The notes beneath the pieces are model-generated. The model was not told where the DNA came from. It did not search any database and was given only the letters and a program-made list of their open reading frames with translations. Shown here piece after piece: positions 57,447 to 64,000 of a stretch of DNA of 64,000 nucleotides. Numbering within the stretch: the first letter of the stretch is position 1; the number at the start of each line of letters is the position of its first letter. Location: positions 62,001 through 126,000 of the forward strand of contig NZ_LPWA01000098.1 of assembly GCF_001510895.1 (NCBI RefSeq). The letters are read 5' to 3'. This DNA comes from Mesorhizobium loti. GTDB lineage: Bacteria; Pseudomonadota; Alphaproteobacteria; Rhizobiales; Rhizobiaceae. Position numbers and translations under genes: made by a program.

Positions 57447-57838
57447 CTGATGCCCCCTACGATCGCGCGCCTGGGGAAGCCCCGACATCTCCCGAGACAG
57501 AGAGCACGATGCCAACCGACGTTGCCATCTATGGCATCGGTTTTGCCCTCGCCGTGATCCTCACGGCCACCTCCTTCTGGGTCGCCAACACGTCGATGAT
57601 TTGGGCGCTCGGCATTCCCATCGGCCTTGTCGTTCTCGCCATCGCCCAGATGGGAGTTCATCTGGTCTTCTTCCTGCACATCACCACAGCCCCGGACAAC
57701 ACGAACAATGTGCTGGCGCTGGCGTTTGGTATGTTCATCGTCATACTGGTGGTCGCTGGATCGCTTTGGATCACAACAAATCTGAACGAGAATTTGATGT
57801 TGTCGCCGGATATGATGAATTTGCAGATGCAGCGCTGA
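57443..57838 (+). CDS. cyoD: Cytochrome bo-type quinol oxidase subunit IV
   Basis: 131 residues from the ATG at 57443, with AGGAG eight bases upstream. Three helices (DVAIYGIGFALAVILTATSF; ALGIPIGLVVLAIAQMGVHL; ALAFGMFIVILVVAGSLWIT) and LVFFLHI match CyoD. The C-terminus (LMLSPDMMNLQMQR) is longer than in E. coli. Last gene of the operon; no clear terminator seen. Confidence 0.93.
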   Translation: MTDAPYDRAPGEAPTSPETESTMPTDVAIYGIGFALAVILTATSFWVANTSMIWALGIPIGLVVLAIAQMGVHLVFFLHITTAPDNTNNVLALAFGMFIVILVVAGSLWITTNLNENLMLSPDMMNLQMQR

Positions 57839-57969
57839 CCATGAGGTGATGGTCGGACCGAGTGTTCAGCGGAAAGCTCAGCAGCCGACGTGGGCGTGTT
57901 GATCGCTCCCGCTGCCTTTTTAGGTCGAGCGAAAACGGCCATCATGGCACAAGGTGCAGCGACGTGGAC

Positions 57970-58285
57970 CCAAGTTCTCTTGGAAGGCGCATCGCCCAAT
58001 GCATGATCGAGAACAGCACCCAGTTGGGGTCCCTTCAAGCATAGAGTCGGCAGACCTTGCAAATGTCAGCCAGCCGTCGGTGACGCGGTTTGCGATGGCG
58101 CTCGGCTTTGACGGCTATCTCGAAATGCGCCGGTTCATGAGGTCCGTCCAGACTGCCGAAGAAACGGCCGGCGAAGCGAGACGAACAGATACCAGACCGC
58201 CATTCTCGCCGAAGTCAACAATCTGACGGAACTCGCCCAGTCGCTGGCCGACGCTGCTCGACGCATTGCGCTTAGGTCGTAGTGG
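57970..58285 (+). pseudogene. Remnant of RpiR-family regulator
   Basis: Scattered over three frames are RIAQCMIENSTQLG, then LANVSQPSVTRFAMALGFDG and YLEMRRFMRSVQTAEE, then ILAEVNNLTELAQSLADAAR. These match, in order, the N-terminal helix-turn-helix and linker of an RpiR/MurR-type regulator. The sugar-binding SIS domain is missing. Frame changes every 60-100 bases indicate real decay. It probably once controlled a nearby catabolic operon. Confidence 0.7.
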
Positions 58286-58950
58286 AAGATGTCCGCTTCG
58301 GGCAGTCGTCGGAATTCTCGGAACGGCGGAGACCAGGCGCAAAGCTGCCATTCCGCCGCAGACAAATGGGCTGGGTGAGTGGCAGGATCGGCTTCTTGAA
58401 TCAACTTCGGCGAACTGCCCCGTAAGCTATTGGCAAATAACGATTATGTTAGTCGCCGAGGGTGTGATACTTCCAAGGAAAATCAATGCTTTACGGGATG
58501 GTTAGCCAATCCATATTCTTCGTATGATCTCGTATGGTCTGGCGAACCTACGGACCAGGAGGAGGACTGGCTTTCAGTTCAAGCGCCGTCGCAGTCTCGT
58601 CCAACAAAACGGGCCGATGAACGCATGTTGACCAAGGGTGTGAAGCGACTGGTTTTGGATAGTGGGGTAAGAAAGCCGACCTTGCATCAGCCGAAGCAAA
58701 CCACCGGACCCGCCGACGCCTCGTTTGTTTTTGCCGGAACACCCGCGCGGCATGCCGGGATACTCCGGATCTGCGCGCGGCCGCGAACTCCCGCTAATCC
58801 CCCGAAATATCGGTGACAGGGAAAAGCAGGTCTTGGAATGGGTGACGCGGTCGGCCGAGATGTGAGTGACACGGCCGTGGATGCTAAATTCTGCAAGTCA
58901 AGCTAAGAGAGGCGATACACCTCGACGACATGAGCGTCCCAAAGGCAGTG
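58286..58950. other. Intergenic region without a supported gene
   Basis: About 660 bases between two regulator remnants. Open frames (for instance 58430-58816) show no recognisable domain. A CTTCGTATG...CTCGTATGG sequence near 58518 faintly resembles the island repeat ends but not their spacing. Confidence 0.4.
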
Positions 58951-59390
58951 TCATGCGCTTACAAGTCTCATAATCGTGTCGATATTGAACTTCAGGCGCT
59001 CATTCAGAGCATCCTTCTCCATCAGTCACGCTCGAAAATAATCGAACCGGCGAATCGGTTTGTCAGATAATAGTATCCGATCGCCGCGATCGTGATGTTC
59101 AACTGCACGGGGTCGATCCCGGCGCGAAAATCTCCGCTGCTGACGCCTCTTTCGAATATGCCGGAGACCATGGCAACAAATTTTCGGGTCTCCGCCTTAA
59201 CCAGCTCAGACCTCTTCAAATGCTTGGCACGACGGAGATTCTCGCTGTTTACCAAAGTGATAAACTCGAGATTCTTCAAGTAGTATTGCCATGTGAACCA
59301 AACAAGACGCTCAAGAGCATCCTTGGGTTCCAGATACAGCATGCAACAAAATCGCTCACGCTGTTGCACCGACACCCGCATCGGCGCACG
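58951..59390 (-). pseudogene. TetR-family regulator lacking its DNA-binding domain
   Basis: The C-terminal ligand-binding part of a TetR regulator of the RutR-like kind: YLEPKDALERLVWFTWQYYL, ITLVNSENLRRAKHLKRSEL, GIDPVQLNITIAAIGYYYLT. Near 59025 one missing C (GACCTGATGG to GACTGATGG) stops the frame early; the restored end is MEKDALNERLKFNIDTIMRL and a stop at 58951. Upstream of about 59390 no helix-turn-helix is found, so the N-terminus is truly lost. It follows the amidase gene and may once have controlled that operon. Confidence 0.72.
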
Positions 59391-59488
59391 TCCGCTGTTA
59401 GGGCATGCATATGTGCTAGCTTGGGACCGGATCTGGGCGCACAAGCTCCCTTTGGGTGCAATCAATAAAGATCGCTTACTGCTCACAT

Positions 59489-61293
59489 CTAGTGGGCCGC
59501 ATGTCCACCGCGATCAACGTAGCTCCGCCAGCCGCCATAGGCGGAGATGTCGGTTGCCGTGGACAGGCCTGCTGACTCTGCCAGGAAGCCTTTCGCCGAG
59601 GTGCCGTCCTCGAGTTCGATGGTGCCGATGCCGAGGGGTGCCGGAATGGCAGCGACGAAACGTCCGAAGGCTTCGGCGCAAAGGCGCCAAACCTCGACTT
59701 CGATAGCCGCGCCGCCGCCGCCGACCCGGACCAGGCCGGGCTTGGGGACGGTCTGGCCGGCAAGGTCATAGAGTCTGTACGTTGGCACGGTCCTTGCGGT
59801 CCTGCTGAACGATGCGCCGAGATCCTTCAGCTGGCCATTAAGCGGCATTCCCGAAAGATGCGCGCCGACCACGACCAATTCGATCCCGTCTTCCGCCGCT
59901 TCGGCAACGGCTCCGACAATCGGCTGTCGCCATCCGGTCGCGCCGAGAGAAACACCGCTTGCGGCGTGAAGACCGCGTGCGACCGCCGCGACGAGGCCAT
60001 CCCGTCCGGCGGCCGCAAGCAGGGTCACGCTCATCGGCAGACCATCGTCGCGCGTCCCGGTCGGCACAGCAATGCCGCACATGTCGAGCAGGTTGACGAA
60101 ATTGGTGTAGGTGCCCAGCCGGCTGTTGGTGGCGATCGGATCGGCAAGCACGGCGTCGACTGTGTAGTGCGTCGGCGCGGTCGGCACGCAGAACAAATCG
60201 ACGGAGGCGATGACCGGCGCAAGCCGCGCCTTGTAGGCCTGCAAGGCATAGAACCCGCGGAAAGCGTCGGCGGCCGACAGGTTTCTGGCGCCGCCGATGA
60301 TCTTGCGCGTCACGGGATGAAGGGAAACTTCATTCGCCTCGAAGAAATCGTGGATCGCCGCGTAGCGTTCCGCCACCCAGGCGCTTCGTAGAGAAGGTCG
60401 GCTGTGGCGTAGAAGTCGCCGAACGGTATCTCGACAAGCCTGGCGCCGAGCGCCTCCAACGCGGCGAGAGCAGCCTCGAAGCCGGCCTGCATCGATGCGT
60501 CGCCGAAGAACTTCAGGTCGGCCTTTGCCGGGACGCCGACTTTCAGCACCGGCGGTCGGGCGGCCAGCTGCTGGACGGCGATGTCGCGCGAATAGGGATC
60601 GGCGGTATCGTGCGCGGCTGCGACCGAGAGCACGGCATAGGCGTCGCCGACCGTCAGAGCGAAGACGGAGACACAGTCGAGCGTCCGGCAGGCCGGCACG
60701 ACGCCCGTCGTCGACAAGGCGCCAACGGTAGGCTTCAGCCCGACGATGTTGTTGAGGCCGGCCGGGATACGGCCGGAGCCCGCGGTGTCGGTGCCGAGCG
60801 CGAAGGAGACGATGCCGCGCGCCGTCGCCACAGCCGAGCCGGAGGAGGAGCCGCCCGGCACCAGACAGGGATCCGTCGCATTCCTCGGGATCGGCCAGGG
60901 CGTGCGCACGCCGACGAGACCGGTGGCGAACTGATCGAGATTGGTCTTGCCAACGACCAGGGCCCCGGCAGCCTTGAGCTTCGCCACCACGGTGGCGTCA
61001 CGGGCGGGCGTATAGGCAAATTCGGCGCAGGCGGCCGTGGTCGGCATGCCGGCGACATCGATATTGTCTTTGACGGCGAAAGGGATGCCCCAGAGCGGCT
61101 TGGCCACGGGATCGAACGACCCGAACGCCTCGGCCTGGGCCAGCATCTCGGCTCGTGTCGGGAGATGGATGAAGATGCCTGGGTCGGCAGCCGCCGCGAT
61201 GCGAGCCAGCACAGTATCGATCACCTCGGCTATGCCAAGCCCGCTTTGGTAGGCCGTGTGCAGGCTGCCGATATCGAAGCGGATGTCGCTCAT
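59489..61293 (-). pseudogene. atzF: Allophanate hydrolase-type amidase, frameshifted
   Basis: About 601 residues after correction. The amidase signature has the catalytic Lys in PFAVKDNIDVAG and the Ser pair in GGSSSGSAVATARG with GTDTAGSGRIPA. A C-terminal domain (GMPLNGQLKDLGASF, YRLYDLAGQTVPKPGLVRVG) is typical of AtzF-type allophanate hydrolases, which release ammonia and CO2 from allophanate. The ATG at 61293 has GGGGGAG upstream and overlaps the cupin stop (ATGA). Near 60378, GAAGCGCCTGG lost one C from GAAGCGCCCTGG (restoring EAPWVAERY). The cysteine hydrolase upstream supports a biuret or urea-derivative route. Confidence 0.82.
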
Positions 61294-61640
61294 TTCGTCT
61301 CCCCCAGAATGATCACCGGCAGGTCCCACTGGATCAGCACGACGCAGCCCTCCTTCGTCCACACCGAGTGCTCGGTGCCGACCGGGTTGAGGATCACGCT
61401 GCCCGCCGGATAGTCGCCGTTCTCGTCGCTCTGGGTGCCTTCCAGCACGACAATGGTTTCCAGCCCGGCATGGCGGTGGCGCGGCACGCCGGCGCCAGCC
61501 TGATATTTGAGCAGCGCGACCGACGGTTCGACCGGGCCGCCCTTGAGAAGCCAGTGCGCGCCGATGCCGTGGCGGAAATGCTCGAACGCCAGAGTGCGCC
61601 AGCCACCGTTGACGAGGCCGGCAAAGGCAAGATTAGGCAT
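61290..61640 (-). CDS. Cupin-domain protein
   Basis: 116 residues from the ATG at 61640, inside the stop region of the preceding gene. Cupin motif 1 is VPRHRHAGLETIVVLEG with two His and Glu, and motif 2 is NPVGTEHSVWT. It may bind a metal and act as a small isomerase or sensor. Such genes often lie beside amidase and cysteine hydrolase genes in nitrogen catabolic operons. Its role here is unknown. Confidence 0.85.
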   Translation of the reverse strand: MPNLAFAGLVNGGWRTLAFEHFRHGIGAHWLLKGGPVEPSVALLKYQAGAGVPRHRHAGLETIVVLEGTQSDENGDYPAGSVILNPVGTEHSVWTKEGCVVLIQWDLPVIILGETK

Positions 61641-62301
61641 TCGCAATTCCCTCGAGCACCTGATCGGTGGTCGCCGTCCAGCCGACGATGGCGCCTTGCG
61701 CCCGGATCATGGCGAGCGCGGCCGCCTTGAATTCGGGAAAGTAGCTTTCCGTCGCATCCTCGGCGACCAGGCATTCATAGCCGCGGTCGTTGGCCTCGCG
61801 CACCGTCGTCTGCACGCAGACTTCTGTCGTCACGCCGGCAAAGACAAGTTGCCGGGCGCCGATTCGCTTGAGGTCATCGCCGAGACCGGTCGCGTAGAAG
61901 GCGCCCTTGCCGGGTTTCTCGATGACGATCTCGCCGGGCAAAGGCGCGAGTTCCTCGAGGATCGCGGTGCCCAGCTCGCCGGCGATCAGCACACGGCCCA
62001 TCGGACCGGCGTCGCCGATGCGGATCGACGGGTTGCCGCGGTTGCGCTTGGCGGGCGGCAGGTCCGAAAGGTCGGGCCTGTGGCACTCCATGGTATGGAT
62101 CACCGGCAGGCCGGCGGCGCGAAACCCTTCGATCAGCCGCTTCACAGTCGGCACGATCGCCGTGACCCGGCTGACGTCGTTGCCGAGGCTGGCGCCGAAG
62201 CCACCCGGCTCGGCGAAGTCGCGCTGCATGTCGATGACGATGAGCGCCGTCGTTTCGGGCTTGAACGCAAAGGCGAAGGGCTGTGCTTCGATTTCCGCCA
62301 T
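61633..62301 (-). CDS. Cysteine hydrolase (isochorismatase family), biuret hydrolase-like
   Basis: 222 residues. The catalytic triad of the family is visible: Asp24 in VIDMQRDF, Lys129 in EKPGKGAF and Cys162 in GVTTEVCVQTT. The spacing fits amidohydrolases such as biuret hydrolase of Rhizobium, which turns biuret into allophanate. The amidase gene just downstream would then process allophanate. N-carbamoyl-amide or ureidoacrylate substrates are alternatives. The start overlaps the ABC gene stop (TGATG). Confidence 0.83.
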   Translation of the reverse strand: MAEIEAQPFAFAFKPETTALIVIDMQRDFAEPGGFGASLGNDVSRVTAIVPTVKRLIEGFRAAGLPVIHTMECHRPDLSDLPPAKRNRGNPSIRIGDAGPMGRVLIAGELGTAILEELAPLPGEIVIEKPGKGAFYATGLGDDLKRIGARQLVFAGVTTEVCVQTTVREANDRGYECLVAEDATESYFPEFKAAALAMIRAQGAIVGWTATTDQVLEGIANA

Positions 62302-63830
62302 CAGTGATGCCCCGCCATGTGCTCGCCGATGGTCTGCACGCTCGCCTGCGCGATCGGCGTCTCGTAAACCAGCGCGCCGTCCGACATGACTAGGATGCGA
62401 TCCGAGAGTTCCAGGAGCTCGTCGAGATCTTCCGACATCAGGAGCACCGCGGCGCCTGCGTTGCGCGCCTTCATGATGCGGGCGCGGATTTCGGCGACGG
62501 CGGAAAAATCGAGGCCGAAGCAGGGGTTGGACACGATCAAAAGGTCGACCTCGCCGGTGAGCTCGCGGGCGAGCACGGCGCGCTGGACATTGCCGCCCGA
62601 CAGCGAAGCGATCGGCGAAGAGAGCGATGCCGTCTTGACCTTGAACTGCTCGACCAGACGGGCGCTGAAGGATTTGATGGCGCCGGCGCTGATCCAGCTC
62701 ACGGGTCTGCCGTTGCCGTCGACGTCGAAGGTGCGGAAGGCGATGTTCTCGGCCACCGTCATCTTGGGCGCGCAGGCATTCTTCAGCGGCTCCTCCGGGA
62801 TGAGGCGGACGTTCAGCGCGCGCGCCTCGGCGCGCGTCGCCGCATAGGCGGTGCCGCGCACCATGACCTCACCCTGATCACGGGCGCGCTGGCCGGCCAG
62901 CACTTCCAGGAACTCCTTCTGGCCGTTGCCGGAGATACCGGCGATGCCGACAATCTCTCCCGAACGCACGCCGAGATCGGCGATGTCGATCGACTTGAGG
63001 CCGGTGCGGTCCGGTGCCTTCAGCGCCTCCACCTTCAGCACGATCTCGGCGTCCGGCTTCGGCGCCGCGCGGCTGTCGAGCGCGGCGATCGGCTGGTCGC
63101 CGATCATCATCGCGGCCATGGCCTTGTGGGTGAGATCGGAGACCTTGCCGGTCCCGGTGAGCCTGCCCTTGCGCAGCACCGTGATGTCGTCGGCGAATGC
63201 GGTGACTTCGTGGAACTTGTGCGAGATCATCAGCACGGTGAGGTCGCCGGCCTTGGTCATGCCGCGCACCAGGCCAAGCACTTCCTGCGCCTCGCCCGGG
63301 GTGAGCACGGATGTCGGCTCGTCCAGCACCAGGAAATTGCGGCCGAGATAAAGCTGCTTGATGATCTCCAGCTTCTGCTTCTCGCCGGCGGCGAGCTCGG
63401 CCACCTTGACGTCGAGCGGCACTTTGAACGGCATGCCGCTCATGAAGGCGGCAAGCTCGCCGCGTTCCTTGCGCCAGTCGATGACGCCCGGCACTTTTTC
63501 GCGCGAGATGACCAGGTTCTCGGCGCCCGTCAGGGACGGCACCAGCGTAAAATGCTGGTAGACCATGCCCAGGCCGAGCGCCGAGGCGTCCCTGGGGCTG
63601 GCGATCGCGACCTGGCGTCCATCGACCAGCATGTCGCCCGATGTCGGGTGGTAGAAGCCCATCATGCATTTGACCAGCGTCGACTTGCCGGCGCCGTTTT
63701 CGCCGAGCAGGGCATGGAAGGAGCCTGCCGGCACCTTGATCGAGACATCGTCCAGCGCCGTGAAGGCGCCGAAGCGCATGGTCATGCCGATGGTCTCAAC
63801 GCCGATCGCCTTTCTATGCATTCCGCTCAT
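62301..63830 (-). CDS. BMP-type ABC transporter ATP-binding protein
   Basis: 509 residues with two ATPase halves. First half: Walker A GENGAGKST, Q-loop VYQHF, signature VAELAAGEKQKLEI, Walker B FLVLDEPTSVLTP. Second half: GISGNGQKEF, LSGGNVQRAVLARE, and a degenerate Walker B (LLIVSNPCFGLD). This layout is that of basic-membrane-protein (nucleoside/sugar-type) importers, whose second half is commonly degenerate. The permease and substrate-binding genes are not in the window and are expected farther right. It should import the substrate of the operon. Confidence 0.92.
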   Translation of the reverse strand: MSGMHRKAIGVETIGMTMRFGAFTALDDVSIKVPAGSFHALLGENGAGKSTLVKCMMGFYHPTSGDMLVDGRQVAIASPRDASALGLGMVYQHFTLVPSLTGAENLVISREKVPGVIDWRKERGELAAFMSGMPFKVPLDVKVAELAAGEKQKLEIIKQLYLGRNFLVLDEPTSVLTPGEAQEVLGLVRGMTKAGDLTVLMISHKFHEVTAFADDITVLRKGRLTGTGKVSDLTHKAMAAMMIGDQPIAALDSRAAPKPDAEIVLKVEALKAPDRTGLKSIDIADLGVRSGEIVGIAGISGNGQKEFLEVLAGQRARDQGEVMVRGTAYAATRAEARALNVRLIPEEPLKNACAPKMTVAENIAFRTFDVDGNGRPVSWISAGAIKSFSARLVEQFKVKTASLSSPIASLSGGNVQRAVLARELTGEVDLLIVSNPCFGLDFSAVAEIRARIMKARNAGAAVLLMSEDLDELLELSDRILVMSDGALVYETPIAQASVQTIGEHMAGHH

Positions 63831-63840
63831 CGCCGGCTCC

Positions 63841-64000
63841 TCACGGCAACTGCGCGACGAGCGCGGCGGAGTTCGACACCGCGCCGAACACGCCGCCCTG
63901 CATCTCGATCATCTTGATCGCCGCCAGATGGTTGCCGTAGTCGGTCGCCCCGCAGCAATCCTCCAGCATCACGCATTCGAAGCCGCGGTCGTTGGCCTCG
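63841..64000 (-). CDS. Cysteine hydrolase (isochorismatase family), C-terminal end
   Basis: Partial: only the last 52 residues are in the window, EANDRGFECVMLEDCCGATD then GNHLAAIKMIEMQGGVFGAV and a stop at 63841. This is the C-terminus of a second cysteine hydrolase of the biuret-hydrolase-like kind, 10 bases before the ABC gene. The catalytic Cys should lie just beyond the right edge. Confidence 0.8.
   Translation of the reverse strand, partial: EANDRGFECVMLEDCCGATDYGNHLAAIKMIEMQGGVFGAVSNSAALVAQLP

Noticed and set aside
58479-58560. Third copy of the island repeat end (CTTCGTATG...CTCGTATGG)
   Set aside because: Similarity is short and the spacing to the other matching block differs from the two real copies.
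58548-58742. RsmH-like start (HRPVLLDE) on the minus strand
   Set aside because: Only eight residues match and the frame ends soon after; chance similarity.
1-64000. CRISPR array or prophage
   Set aside because: No regularly spaced repeats and no structural phage genes were seen.

Overview
The window looks like a chromosomal segment of a GC-rich alphaproteobacterium of the Rhizobiales, most likely Mesorhizobium or a close relative. This is inferred from gene content (Rieske-free cyo operon, rhizobial-type ALA synthase, biuret/allophanate cluster, FixJ-like regulators) and from short composite palindromic repeats. No rRNA, intact tRNA, replication origin or CRISPR array was seen. Genes are tightly packed, often with 4-base ATGA overlaps.

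Layout. 0.3-4.6 kb: a metallo-beta-lactamase-fold hydrolase, a lone cyclic-nucleotide-binding domain and a frameshifted ABC exporter with degenerate ATPase motifs. 5.0-9.5 kb: a methyltransferase, then three overlapping glycosyltransferases. 10.0-12.2 kb: a large MscS channel. 12.25-19.05 kb: a small island bounded by two imperfect 170-bp direct repeats with tRNA T-arm-like starts. It holds a radical-SAM/SPASM enzyme, a PqqD-like protein, an unknown 192-aa protein, a candidate small precursor peptide ending in CYSC, an IS5 remnant, a large zinc-ribbon/cyclase/AAA/TPR regulator and an integrase stub. 19.2-21.1 kb: a second, frameshifted cyclase-TPR gene. 21.8 kb: hupE. 22.6-32.2 kb: a long minus-strand operon combining a molybdenum hydroxylase (IorAB type) with triheme cytochrome c, small proteins, an EthD protein, a TPR protein, a DUF4331-SRPBCC protein and a DyP peroxidase. 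32.6-36.3 kb: frameshifted hemA, an alternative sigma factor, small proteins and a soluble histidine kinase. 36.5-44 kb: MscS-cNMP channel, patatin lipoprotein, and two HlyD adaptors around a fused ABC-2 permease. 44-52.5 kb: winged-helix and FixJ-type regulators, a receiver protein and a 2092-residue kinase hub. 53.0-57.8 kb: cyoE-cyoA-cyoB-cyoC-cyoD quinol oxidase. 57.9-64 kb: remnants of RpiR and TetR regulators and a biuret/allophanate-type operon (amidase, cupin, two cysteine hydrolases, BMP-type ABC ATPase) that runs off the window.

The most promising undescribed system is the island's putative RiPP (ribosomally made, post-translationally modified peptide) pathway. The small ORF sits 12 nt before a TTG-started radical-SAM gene with a perfect GGAGG, followed by a PqqD-like peptide-binding protein and an unknown protein with its own strong Shine-Dalgarno site. 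The DyP/molybdenum-hydroxylase operon is the second unusual system.

A caution for every reader: at least eight genes are broken by single missing bases, nearly all in short runs of one base (for example CCC to CC, GG to G). The uniform direction suggests systematic read error in the assembly rather than true gene decay, so these loci are annotated as whole genes with a frameshift.
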